The position numbers and the translations under genes are program-made. From an uncultured Streptococcus sp. (GTDB taxonomy: Bacteria > Bacillota > Bacilli > Lactobacillales > Streptococcaceae), in the NCBI GenBank assembly GCA_902480035.1, contig CABSRC010000024.1:1-16868 (forward strand): DNA of 16,868 nt, in the 5' to 3' direction. Below the pieces are notes generated by a model. The model searched no databases. It worked only from the letters and a program-made list of their open reading frames with translations, and was not told the DNA's origin. This document shows, one piece after another, positions 1-7,264 of this stretch. How positions within the stretch are numbered: the first letter of the stretch is position 1; every line of letters starts with the position of its first letter.

Positions 1-61
1 CCCAAAAAAGACTCCAAGCCATGCGAAGGATTCCTCTGAAAAATCGAAAAATGGTTCTCAT
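1..61 (-). CDS. Start of an unidentified small-membrane-type protein (3' part outside window)
   Basis: An ATG at 61-59 follows a good Shine-Dalgarno sequence (AAAGGAG at about 66-72, 5-nt spacing). It opens 20 codons with no stop before the window edge. The peptide begins MRTIFRFFRGILR and continues MAWSLFW. This basic and aromatic-hydrophobic start is typical of a membrane protein or of a cytosolic end preceding a membrane segment. It lies downstream of endA in the same direction and has its own candidate promoter. A second ATG four bases upstream, in another frame, gives a peptide without membrane character and is less likely. I do not recognise the family from this fragment. Confidence 0.6.
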   Translation of the reverse strand, partial: MRTIFRFFRGILRMAWSLFW

Positions 62-92
62 ACATTCTCCTTTCTCTTAAAGAAGGTATGCA

Positions 93-101
93 ATTGTAAC
101 A
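93..101 (-). promoter_or_regulatory. Extended -10 promoter for the gene at the left edge
   Basis: The minus strand reads TGTTACAAT, a TGn extended -10 with TACAAT at 98-93. No good -35 is visible at 16-18 bp. The expected transcription start is near 86, giving a leader of about 25 nt that contains the AAAGGAG ribosome binding site. It lies in the 81-bp gap after the endA stop, so the next gene probably has independent expression. Confidence 0.45.
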
Positions 102-142
102 CCCCATTCTTAAAAATAACTTAAATAGCCATGCTTTCTAGC

Positions 143-982
143 TTATTGATGAACGGTTACTTTTCCTGTCTGGTAATCCAGGCTAATCCCACTTTGTACA
201 TTGGGAACAAAGACATTGAACTCAAGGGTCCCATCACTTGATTTGGCTTCGATATGAGAACCTAATGGAATCAAATCTTCTGGTTGGTTGTAGATCAAGG
301 TTACTCGATAGCGAATCCTCTTGTTCTTATCCAGTGCTTTTCGAACCAGGGTCTCGTAGTAGTTTTGACCAGTGGAATGAGGATCATTGGCTTGATTGGA
401 CCAAGCCGTTTGCACAGCGATATTTTTGGGATTGCTAGTCGAAGCATCAAAACCTTTGAGATTGCCGATTAAGGCGTAGCCCAATAGATGGCCCCGATCC
501 ACAGCATGGTCATACTCACCGGACAGATTGTGGACCTGGTGCCAACCTGCCGGTTTCCAATCGGTTAGACCACTTCCTGTTGCCTCCCGATCTCTATACT
601 GGCGAGTCGCCTTGGTCATAATAGCGTTCGCAACCGTCGGCACGGTCTTTCCATTCACTTCTTTTGTCTTGTTATCCGCATAGGGTTGACTAGCCACACT
701 GGCATCCAGATCTGTCCGATTCCCCTTAACTACAAAGGCTCCTGCGCCGTTCCATTCCAAGTCATTCCCTAATTGTGAACGGGCAGATTTCGTTAATACA
801 GAGCTAGCTAACTCTTTACTAGGTGTTTCTTGTTGGCTACTAGTCACCACCGAAACAACCTGATCTGTCGCTTCTTTTACCGTCGGTTGATTAAAATAAT
901 AGCCACCAATAGCTAGGGCCGTTGCCACCACAAAACCTGCTAGTGTTTGTTTGGTTCGTTTGCTTACTGTTTGTTTTGCCAT
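143..982 (-). CDS. endA: DNA-entry nuclease EndA (membrane-anchored DNA/RNA non-specific endonuclease)
   Basis: The 279-residue product is a beta-beta-alpha-metal (His-Me finger) endonuclease. In pneumococcus EndA sits at the membrane, degrades one strand of incoming DNA during transformation, and degrades neutrophil extracellular traps. The sequence shows an N-terminal hydrophobic anchor (about residues 14-32), a Ser/Thr/Gln-rich linker, then the nuclease domain. The DRGH motif is at residues 162-165 (His165 is the expected general base) and the metal-binding Asn is at about 196 in TAWSN. The start is the ATG at 982, preceded by GGAGAGAGG. A TTG 12 nt further upstream overlaps that ribosome binding site and should not be used. 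The order murA-epuA-endA matches pneumococcus. A terminator-like hairpin lies just upstream. The assignment rests on motif, length and context. Confidence 0.93.
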   Translation of the reverse strand: MAKQTVSKRTKQTLAGFVVATALAIGGYYFNQPTVKEATDQVVSVVTSSQQETPSKELASSVLTKSARSQLGNDLEWNGAGAFVVKGNRTDLDASVASQPYADNKTKEVNGKTVPTVANAIMTKATRQYRDREATGSGLTDWKPAGWHQVHNLSGEYDHAVDRGHLLGYALIGNLKGFDASTSNPKNIAVQTAWSNQANDPHSTGQNYYETLVRKALDKNKRIRYRVTLIYNQPEDLIPLGSHIEAKSSDGTLEFNVFVPNVQSGISLDYQTGKVTVHQ

Positions 983-992
983 ACCTCTCTCC

Positions 993-1037
993 AAAAAAGA
1001 GCAGCGCTAGATGGGTCATTGACTCGATTCGCTGCTC
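993..1037 (-). terminator. Terminator-like hairpin between epuA and endA, abutting the endA RBS
   Basis: On the minus strand GAGCAGCG (1037-1030) pairs perfectly with CGCTGCTC (1006-999) and is followed by six Ts (998-993). The 23-nt loop contains a small inner dyad (GTCA/TGAC). The T-run leads directly into the endA ribosome binding site GGAGAGAGG (992-984). There is no room for a promoter between the hairpin and endA, so endA depends on read-through or on conditional opening of this structure. The 8-bp stem and T-run support termination; a regulatory role is inference. Confidence 0.65.
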
Positions 1038-1065
1038 TCCTTTTTACTCAATTTTAGTTAAAAGC

Positions 1066-1254
1066 TTATTTGCCTGTTAGTTTTCCAATAATTTCTGACC
1101 AGGTATCCGGAGAGAGAATGGACCATGGATTTTTTCCATCGCCAATCACTCCATAGCCAATGACCAAACCAACTGCAAAAATGATGATTCCAATCACAGC
1201 CAACAGGAGGACAATTCCTAGCTGTTTTCCAACATAGCGAAGATTAGTTTTCAT
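1066..1254 (-). CDS. epuA: EpuA family small membrane protein
   Basis: The 62-residue protein has a short basic N-terminus, one long hydrophobic segment (about residues 12-36), and a short polar tail with an NPWSILSPDTWSEI stretch typical of the EpuA family. Databases often label this family 'DNA-directed RNA polymerase subunit beta', a name derived from fused or neighbouring annotation; nothing here suggests a catalytic role. It sits between murA and endA as in other streptococci. Its start codon overlaps the last codons of murA by 11 nt, indicating translational coupling; the GAGGAAGA in the end of murA is the only Shine-Dalgarno-like sequence. The molecular function is unknown. Confidence 0.85.
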   Translation of the reverse strand: MKTNLRYVGKQLGIVLLLAVIGIIIFAVGLVIGYGVIGDGKNPWSILSPDTWSEIIGKLTGK

Positions 1255-2527
1255 CGTCTTCTTCCTCTACACGTTTCACGTCTGCACCTAGTGCCACTAA
1301 TTTCTCATGGAATTGATAATAACCACGATCTAAGTGACTTAATTTGCTGACTTTCGTCTCTCCTTCTGCTACCAAGCCCATCAAGACCAAGGTTGCACTT
1401 GCTCGTAAATCGGTCGACATGACCTCTGCACCTTGGAAGCTTTCCCCTCCAACGATACGAGCTGTATCCCGCATAATATCCGAGTGAACGCCCATCCGAC
1501 GCATTTCTTCCAAATGCTGGAAGCGATTCTCAAAGACCGTTTCAATCATGGTAGACTCACCTTTAGCCATGGCCATCAAGGCTGTGAATTGAGCCTGCAT
1601 ATCGGTTGGGAATCCTGGGTAGGGAAGAGTTTTAACCGTCACTGGACGGAGCTTACTGATATCCGACTGAATCCGAATGCCATTTTCTTCTTCGGTTACC
1701 GTTACACCCATCTCCTGCATCTTAGATAAAAGCGGACGGTTGTGTTCCCAAATGGCATCTTCGATCAAGACATCTCCACCAGTCATGGCTGCCCCAATCA
1801 TAAAGGTTCCGGCCTCGATGCGGTCTTGCACAACATTGTGGTTTGCCCCATGCAAGCTCTCCACACCGACGATGGTTAAGGTCTCAGTTCCTGCCCCCTT
1901 GACATTAGCTCCCATTTTATTAAGCAAAAGAGCTAGGTCGACAATCTCAGGTTCCCGCGCAGCATTTTCAATCACGGTGACTCCATCAGCCAAGGTTGCG
2001 GCCATCATAATATTTTGTGTCGCACCTACTGATGGGAAGTCCATATAGATATGCGCTCCATGAAGTCGATCTGCTTTTGCTTCAATATAGCCGGCCGTTT
2101 GTGTAATTTCAGCCCCCATGGCTTCCAGACCTTTGAGATGGAGGTCTATTGGACGACTACCGATCGTACAGCCTCCAGGCATGGAAACTTTAGCATGGCC
2201 ATTGCGTGCCAAGACAGGACCCAAGACAACAATAGAGGCCCGCATCTTGCTCACATACTTATAAGGCGCTTCCTCTGATAATTTTTCTTGCGCATCTACG
2301 ACAACCGTATTTTCTTCTTCATTGAAGGTCACTTGTGCATTCAACCCACGAACGACATTGTTCATTGTGAAGACATCTGATAAAACAGGGACATTTTTTA
2401 AGGTTGTCACGCCCTCACTTGCAAGGACTGTTGCAGCAAGAAGCGGAAGGACAGCGTTTTTTGCTCCTTCGATTTTGACAGTTCCAACTAGTCGATTATT
2501 TCCACCATTAACGATTATTTTTTCCAT
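1244..2527 (-). CDS. murA: UDP-N-acetylglucosamine 1-carboxyvinyltransferase MurA
   Basis: This cytosolic enzyme transfers enolpyruvate from PEP to UDP-GlcNAc, the first committed step of peptidoglycan synthesis and the target of fosfomycin. The 427-residue length is normal. Visible landmarks are the N-terminal KIEGAKNAVLP motif with the substrate-contacting Lys and Asn (about 23-24), and the PGGCTIG loop with catalytic Cys120, which predicts the fosfomycin-sensitive (Cys) form. The acidic C-terminus (EEEDDEN) overlaps epuA. The start ATG follows GGAG with an 11-nt spacing. Firmicutes often have two MurA paralogues; the position near the ATPase operon and DUF1146 matches the murAA/murA1 copy, but the sequence alone does not settle which. 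Confidence 0.96.
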   Translation of the reverse strand: MEKIIVNGGNNRLVGTVKIEGAKNAVLPLLAATVLASEGVTTLKNVPVLSDVFTMNNVVRGLNAQVTFNEEENTVVVDAQEKLSEEAPYKYVSKMRASIVVLGPVLARNGHAKVSMPGGCTIGSRPIDLHLKGLEAMGAEITQTAGYIEAKADRLHGAHIYMDFPSVGATQNIMMAATLADGVTVIENAAREPEIVDLALLLNKMGANVKGAGTETLTIVGVESLHGANHNVVQDRIEAGTFMIGAAMTGGDVLIEDAIWEHNRPLLSKMQEMGVTVTEEENGIRIQSDISKLRPVTVKTLPYPGFPTDMQAQFTALMAMAKGESTMIETVFENRFQHLEEMRRMGVHSDIMRDTARIVGGESFQGAEVMSTDLRASATLVLMGLVAEGETKVSKLSHLDRGYYQFHEKLVALGADVKRVEEEDDEN

Positions 2528-2565
2528 ACGGGATTGTTCTCCAATTTCTTAAAGTCACGACTTCT

Positions 2566-2576
2566 ATCATACCATA
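2566..2576 (-). promoter_or_regulatory. Extended -10 promoter for murA
   Basis: The minus strand reads TATGGTATGAT, a TGn extended -10 with TATGAT at 2571-2566. No clear -35 is seen. The expected start is near 2559, giving a leader of about 32 nt before the murA ATG at 2527. The core is nearly identical to the promoter of the preceding DUF1146 gene. No terminator is visible between the two genes, so murA could also receive read-through. Confidence 0.6.
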
Positions 2577-2593
2577 TTTTTGATAAAATGTGG

Positions 2594-2824
2594 CTAGAAT
2601 TGGCCAATAAAAATCTGCCGACTCATCTCATACACGCTGATAAAAAATGAGCTGGCTAGATAGCCTATCCCAACGCTGATCATCAAGATCAAAAAACGGA
2701 TTTTAACAGCATTTTCAGCACTTACTTTTAAAAACTTTTCCCATTGAACCAGGTTCAACAATAGGTAATAGGCAAAAAAGATAAACAATAGATGGCTTGA
2801 AAGATTAAAAATCATTTGAATCAT
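2594..2824 (-). CDS. DUF1146 (YwzB-like) small membrane protein
   Basis: The 76-residue protein has two predicted membrane helices (about residues 7-26 and 43-65) separated by a polar VQWEKFLKVSAENA loop. This size and topology match the DUF1146 family, which sits between the ATPase operon and murA in Bacillus (ywzB) and streptococci. The reading frame stays open upstream into atpC, but no ATG, GTG or TTG lies in frame between the atp terminator and 2824, so the start is ATG 2824 or the next in-frame ATG at 2815. Neither has a Shine-Dalgarno sequence at usable distance. The promoter places the transcript start at or next to 2824, suggesting a leaderless mRNA. The function is unknown; it may be linked to the envelope or to the ATPase by context only. 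Confidence 0.82.
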   Translation of the reverse strand: MIQMIFNLSSHLLFIFFAYYLLLNLVQWEKFLKVSAENAVKIRFLILMISVGIGYLASSFFISVYEMSRQIFIGQF

Positions 2825-2830
2825 ATAGCT

Positions 2831-2841
2831 ATTATACCATA
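2831..2841 (-). promoter_or_regulatory. Strong extended -10 promoter for the DUF1146 gene
   Basis: The minus strand reads TATGGTATAAT, a perfect TnTGnTATAAT extended -10 with TATAAT at 2836-2831. The -35 region is weak, as is usual for this class. Counting 7 nt from the end of the hexamer puts +1 at about 2824, which is the A of the first ATG. It lies just downstream of the atp operon terminator, so this gene is transcribed separately from the ATPase genes. Confidence 0.65.
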
Positions 2842-2874
2842 TTTGGTCCTTACTTTCTTCTTTTGATTCTCTCC

Positions 2875-2914
2875 CAACAAAAATAAGGTGAGGACAAAAC
2901 CTCCACCTTATTTT
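2875..2914 (-). terminator. Rho-independent terminator of the atp operon
   Basis: An 11-bp perfect stem (2914-2904 with 2890-2880) is extended by three further pairs after a one-base bulge. It has an A-rich upstream side and a TTATTTTTGTT tail on the minus strand. It begins 8 bp after the atpC stop codon. The flanking A and T tracts would let it act in both directions, although no plus-strand gene approaches it. Confidence 0.85.
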
Positions 2915-2921
2915 GAATATC

Positions 2922-3341
2922 TTATAAACGATTTCCGACATTAATCCGGTTAATGGCGCGTTGAAGAGCAATTTTAGCACGACGTTCCATATCAACCGAA
3001 TGCTGATCTTTGGCTTCTTCAATCGCTTTTTCAGCTCGCAGTTTGGCACGTTCTGCACGACTAATGTCGATATCTCGAGCACGTTCGGCAGAATCGGCAA
3101 CAATGGTAATGACATTATCAGCTACTTCGATAATCCCACCATTGACTGCAATCCAATCAATATGTTTGTCATCGTCGACACGACGAACCTTTACTTGGTC
3201 TACAGCCAAAACCGCAATGGTATTGATATGATGAGGTAAAATCCCTAATTCACCATCAATTGTCTTGACAGATACAAATGCGGCATGATGATCATAAACC
3301 AGTCCATCCGGTGTAACGATTTGGACGTTCATTTGACTCAT
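2922..3341 (-). CDS. atpC: ATP synthase F1 epsilon subunit
   Basis: The 139-residue protein is the small central-stalk subunit that couples rotation to the c-ring and can restrain ATP hydrolysis. The N-terminal part (about 1-85) has the beta-sandwich signature (VQIVTPDGLVYD, GELGILPHH). The C-terminal part (about 88-139) is a charged helical hairpin rich in Ala, Arg and Glu. It is the last gene of the operon, 13 bp after atpD, and is followed at once by the terminator. Length and sequence are ordinary for streptococci. Confidence 0.96.
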   Translation of the reverse strand: MSQMNVQIVTPDGLVYDHHAAFVSVKTIDGELGILPHHINTIAVLAVDQVKVRRVDDDKHIDWIAVNGGIIEVADNVITIVADSAERARDIDISRAERAKLRAEKAIEEAKDQHSVDMERRAKIALQRAINRINVGNRL

Positions 3342-3354
3342 CTTTCACCTCTTC

Positions 3355-4761
3355 TTAGAATCCCATTTTTTCAGCTTTGGCAATCACATCTTCGATCGAT
3401 CCAACACCACGGAAGGCATCTTCAGGAAGATGGTCATATTTTCCGTCCAAGATTTCTTTAAAACCACGAACAGTTTCTGCAACAGGTACGTATGAACCAG
3501 GTTGACCGGTAAATTGTTCCGCAACGTTGAAGTTTTGTGACAAGAAGAATTGGATCCGGCGAGCACGAGCAACCAAGGTCTTTTCTTCGTCAGACAATTC
3601 ATCCATCCCCAAGATAGCAATGATATCTTGCAATTCATGGTAACGCTGAAGGACACGTTTGACCTCAGATGCTACTGCATAGTGTTCTTCTCCTACGATT
3701 TCTGGAGAAAGGGCACGTGAGCTTGATGCCAATGGGTCCACCGCAGGGTAGATCCCCAATTGTACCAATTTACGTTCCAAGTTGGTTGTTGAATCCAAGT
3801 GGGCAAAGGCGGTTGCTGGCGCTGGGTCTGTATAGTCATCGGCTGGCACATAGATGGCTTGGATGGATGTAACAGAACCTTTCTTGGTTGACGTAATCCG
3901 TTCTTGCAATTGCCCCATTTCAGTTGCCAAAGTAGGTTGGTAACCAACGGCTGAAGGCATCCGTCCCAAAAGGGCTGATACTTCAGATCCGGCTTGGGTG
4001 AAACGGAAGATATTGTCGATAAACAAGAGAACGTCCTGACCTTCGACATCACGGAAGTATTCCGCAATGGTCAAACCAGTCAAAGCAACACGCATCCGTG
4101 CTCCAGGTGGCTCATTCATTTGTCCAAAGACCATGGCTGTTTTTTCAATAACGCCAGATTCTTTCATTTCCCAGTAAAGGTCATTCCCTTCACGTGTCCG
4201 TTCCCCAACACCGGTAAATACAGAAATACCACCGTGTTCTTGGGCAATATTATGGATTAATTCTTGAATCAAGACAGTCTTCCCAACTCCGGCACCACCG
4301 AAGAGTCCGACCTTCCCACCTTTCAAATAAGGGGCTAAGAGGTCAATGACCTTGATCCCTGTTTCAAGAATTTCTTCTGAAGTAGAGAGCTCGTCAAAGG
4401 ATGGAGCTTTTTTGTGGATGGAGTCACGAGGAGCATCCTCAGCAAAAGGTTGATCCAAGTCAATGGTATCTCCAAGAACATTGAAGACACGTCCCAAGGT
4501 TTCTTTTCCGACAGGAACAGAGATTGGACGACCTGTGTCCAAGACTTCCATTCCACGGGTTAAACCATCGGTTGATTCCATGGCGATGGTCCGTACGACC
4601 CCATCACCAAGTTCCAAAGCTACTTCAAGAACGACTTTTGATTTTTGTTGGTCATTTTTATAGACTACAAGCGCATTATTGATCTCAGGAAGTTTATCTC
4701 CAACGGAAAAGGCAACGTCTACGACGGGACCTACGACCTGAGAAATTTTGCCTAAACTCAT
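3355..4761 (-). CDS. atpD: ATP synthase F1 beta subunit (catalytic)
   Basis: The 468-residue protein forms the catalytic nucleotide sites of the alpha3beta3 hexamer. The Walker A motif GGAGVGKT is at residues 155-162 (Lys161, Thr162), the catalytic Glu lies in GERTREG (Glu187), and LLFIDNIFRF forms the Walker B region. The conserved DELSDEE loop near the C-terminus contacts the gamma/epsilon stalk. The start ATG is preceded by AGGAG at good spacing. In streptococci the enzyme mostly hydrolyses ATP to export protons and maintain internal pH. An 85-bp leader with a hairpin separates it from atpG, unlike the tight spacing elsewhere in the operon. Confidence 0.98.
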   Translation of the reverse strand: MSLGKISQVVGPVVDVAFSVGDKLPEINNALVVYKNDQQKSKVVLEVALELGDGVVRTIAMESTDGLTRGMEVLDTGRPISVPVGKETLGRVFNVLGDTIDLDQPFAEDAPRDSIHKKAPSFDELSTSEEILETGIKVIDLLAPYLKGGKVGLFGGAGVGKTVLIQELIHNIAQEHGGISVFTGVGERTREGNDLYWEMKESGVIEKTAMVFGQMNEPPGARMRVALTGLTIAEYFRDVEGQDVLLFIDNIFRFTQAGSEVSALLGRMPSAVGYQPTLATEMGQLQERITSTKKGSVTSIQAIYVPADDYTDPAPATAFAHLDSTTNLERKLVQLGIYPAVDPLASSSRALSPEIVGEEHYAVASEVKRVLQRYHELQDIIAILGMDELSDEEKTLVARARRIQFFLSQNFNVAEQFTGQPGSYVPVAETVRGFKEILDGKYDHLPEDAFRGVGSIEDVIAKAEKMGF

Positions 4762-4790
4762 GTCATTCTCCTATTCTAAGTAATTTCTAC

Positions 4791-4814
4791 TGCTCAAAAG
4801 TTCTCTTTCGAGCA
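4791..4814 (-). other. Intercistronic hairpin between atpG and atpD
   Basis: In the 85-bp gap the sense transcript can form a 10-bp stem (4814-4805 with 4800-4791) with an AGAA tetraloop. One pair is a G-U wobble in the sense RNA but would be a mismatch (A-C) in an antisense RNA. No T-run follows, so it is not a typical terminator. A role in mRNA processing, stability, or setting beta-subunit yield is inference. Confidence 0.55.
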
Positions 4815-4846
4815 TCTGTTTTTGTATATAAAATTGTATCCGACAA

Positions 4847-5728
4847 CTATTCAAGGGCGCTAGCACCAGCAACGATTTCAGTAATTTCTTGTGTAATCGC
4901 TGCTTGACGAGCACGGTTGTATTGAATCGTTAATTCATCAATGACTTTCTTGGCATTGTCTGTTGCAGTTTGCATGGCCATCATCCCAGCAGCATTTTCA
5001 GCTGTTTTAGCATCAATAATGGCACCATAGATCATGCTTTCAGCAAATTGAGGAAGCAATTGATCCAAAATGGCATCTCGACTAGATTCCAATTCTAGAT
5101 TCAATACATAGTCCTCATCCGCTTCATTTGGGTCCAAATCAATAATTGGAAGCATTTGTTCCACCCGCATTTGACTCGTCAAACTGTTGACGTGGTGGTT
5201 GTAACAGACGTACAACTCATCAAACAAGCCTTCCTGATACATTTGGACTGTTTTCGAAATGATCTTGCGAACTTCCTTAAAGCTAGGATGATCAGGCAAA
5301 CCACGCAATTCATAAACCGGCTGAATCCCACGGGCACGGAAGAAATCCGCACCGACGCTTCCAATACAGATCACTTCAAAGTCATCTCCAGTTGGATGGT
5401 ATTCTGCCTTCATTTCCATCATGGTTTTAAGGATGGAGGCATTGTAACCCCCGACCAAACCACGATCGGATGTAATCACGATATAAGCTGTCTTTTTTAC
5501 CGGGCGACTCACCAACATCGGATGGGACTTGGTATTTTCTGTTTCATGTCCATGGAGCAAGTCTGTTAAGAGCTTACGAACCTTAGCAGCATAAACCTGA
5601 AAATCCTTGGCTGCCTGCTCAGATTTACCAAGTTTGGCAGCAGACACCATCTGCATGGCATTGGTGATTTGACTGGTGTTTTTTGTGGATGCAATTTTAT
5701 TTTTAATATCATTTAATGAAACTGCCAT
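4847..5728 (-). CDS. atpG: ATP synthase F1 gamma subunit
   Basis: The 293-residue protein is the rotating central shaft. The conserved N-terminal helix (residues 1-50, beginning MAVSLNDIKNKIASTKNTSQIT) and C-terminal helix (about 240-290, with AMQTATDNAKK and YNRARQAAITQEI) form the coiled coil inside the alpha3beta3 head. The central Rossmann-like part contains the SDRGLVGGYN motif. The start ATG has AGGAG upstream and lies 15 bp after atpA. Length is normal and nothing is disrupted. Confidence 0.97.
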   Translation of the reverse strand: MAVSLNDIKNKIASTKNTSQITNAMQMVSAAKLGKSEQAAKDFQVYAAKVRKLLTDLLHGHETENTKSHPMLVSRPVKKTAYIVITSDRGLVGGYNASILKTMMEMKAEYHPTGDDFEVICIGSVGADFFRARGIQPVYELRGLPDHPSFKEVRKIISKTVQMYQEGLFDELYVCYNHHVNSLTSQMRVEQMLPIIDLDPNEADEDYVLNLELESSRDAILDQLLPQFAESMIYGAIIDAKTAENAAGMMAMQTATDNAKKVIDELTIQYNRARQAAITQEITEIVAGASALE

Positions 5729-5743
5729 CTTCCACTCCTATTT

Positions 5744-7249
5744 CTATTTGAAATTTGACTGGTTGACAAATTCAGTAAGGGCTGCATCCAGTTCTTCTTC
5801 TGCTGGAAGATCATGTGTCGAACGAATCGTCTCAAAGATTTGATGATAATGTGCTTCAAAGTAATCAAACAACTCTTCTTGGAAACGAAGAATGTCGTCT
5901 ACTGGAACACTATCTAAGAAACCATGAGTCAAGGCATACAAGATCACGACTTGTTTTTCAACTGTCAATGGTTCATGAACAGGTTGTTTCAAGACTTCCA
6001 CTGTCCGACGACCACGGTTCAATTTCGCTTGAGTGGCCGCATCCAAATCACTACCAAATTTCGTGAAGGCTTCCAACTCACGGTAGGAAGCGAGGTCGAT
6101 ACGAAGGGTACCAGCAACCTTCTTCATAGCCTTGATTTGAGCAGATCCACCAACCCGGGAAACAGAAGATCCGGCATCAATGGCTGGACGAATACCGGCA
6201 TTAAACAAACTATCTTGCAAGAAGATTTGTCCGTCTGTGATCGAAATCACATTGGTTGCGATATAAGCGGAGATGTCCCCTGCTTGGGTTTCAATGATTG
6301 GAAGAGCTGTAATAGAACCCCCACCCAATTCATCCGAAACTTTCGCAGAACGTTCCAACAAACGGCTGTGGAGATAGAAGACATCCCCTGGGAAGGCTTC
6401 ACGTCCTGGTGGACGACGAAGAAGAAGGGACAATTCACGGTAAGCTACGGCTTGTTTTGACAAATCATCATAGACGATCAAAACATGTTTACCGTTATAC
6501 ATGAACTCTTCTGCCATGGCAACCCCAGCATAAGGTGCCAAATAAAGCAATGGAGACGGTTGAGAAGCCGAAGCGGTTACCACAATCGTATAATCCATAG
6601 CTCCGTATTTACGGAGAGTTTCTACTTGCGTACGAACTGTTGATTCTTTTTGACCAATCGCCACATAGATACAGATCATGTCTTGACCCTTTTGGTTCAA
6701 GATGGTATCAATGGCAATCGAAGTTTTCCCTGTTTGACGGTCCCCGATGATCAATTCCCGTTGACCGCGTCCAATTGGAACAAGGGCATCAATGGCTTTC
6801 AAACCAGTTTGTAGGGGTTCTGAGACAGATTTCCGTTGCATAACACCAGGAGCTGGTGTTTCAACTGGACGGAATTTATCTGTCACAATCTCACCCAAAC
6901 CATCTACTGGTTGGCCAAGTGGGTTAACAACACGACCAATCAAGGCATCCCCTGCAGGGACTTCCATGATTTTACCTGTACGACGGACAGAGTCTCCTTC
7001 ACGAATATCCGTGAAATCACCCAAGATGATGATCCCGACATCCGTTGTTTCTAAGTTTTGGGCCATCCCGTATGAGCCATTTTCAAAGATTAACAACTCA
7101 CCACTCATGGCATTTTCAAGCCCATGAGCGCGGGCAATCCCGTCACCAATGTAGGTTACAACACCTGTCTCAGTGACGTCAAAGTTTGGCTTGAAATTTT
7201 CAATTTGTTGCTTAATTAAAGCGCTGATTTCTTGTGCGTTAATCGCCAA
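5744..7249 (-). CDS. atpA: ATP synthase F1 alpha subunit, TTG start
   Basis: The 501-residue non-catalytic nucleotide-binding subunit alternates with beta in the F1 head. The P-loop GDRQTGKT is at residues 169-176. The SSVSRVGGSAQ segment carries the arginine finger that completes the beta catalytic site. The start is TTG at 7249-7247 (MAINAQE): an in-frame TGA lies two codons upstream, so no longer form is possible and there is no nearby ATG. The ribosome binding site is weak (GTGGTG, 6-nt spacing). The gene follows atpH by 15 bp. Confidence 0.97.
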   Translation of the reverse strand: MAINAQEISALIKQQIENFKPNFDVTETGVVTYIGDGIARAHGLENAMSGELLIFENGSYGMAQNLETTDVGIIILGDFTDIREGDSVRRTGKIMEVPAGDALIGRVVNPLGQPVDGLGEIVTDKFRPVETPAPGVMQRKSVSEPLQTGLKAIDALVPIGRGQRELIIGDRQTGKTSIAIDTILNQKGQDMICIYVAIGQKESTVRTQVETLRKYGAMDYTIVVTASASQPSPLLYLAPYAGVAMAEEFMYNGKHVLIVYDDLSKQAVAYRELSLLLRRPPGREAFPGDVFYLHSRLLERSAKVSDELGGGSITALPIIETQAGDISAYIATNVISITDGQIFLQDSLFNAGIRPAIDAGSSVSRVGGSAQIKAMKKVAGTLRIDLASYRELEAFTKFGSDLDAATQAKLNRGRRTVEVLKQPVHEPLTVEKQVVILYALTHGFLDSVPVDDILRFQEELFDYFEAHYHQIFETIRSTHDLPAEEELDAALTEFVNQSNFK

Positions 7250-7264
7250 AATTCACACCACTTT

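Noticed and set aside
125..142. Possible terminator directly after endA
   Set aside because: Only a 3-4 bp dyad is present, without a convincing stem or T-run.
983..994. Four-codon N-terminal extension of EndA from a TTG
   Set aside because: The TTG lies inside the ribosome binding site GGAGAGAGG of the ATG at 982.
2825..3115. Upstream extension of the DUF1146 reading frame into atpC
   Set aside because: It overlaps atpC in another frame, spans the atp terminator, has no start codon or ribosome binding site near the conserved part, and its residues look non-coding.
5156..5569. Plus-strand ORF opposite atpG
   Set aside because: It is a shadow frame of a conserved gene, with no ribosome binding site or family resemblance.
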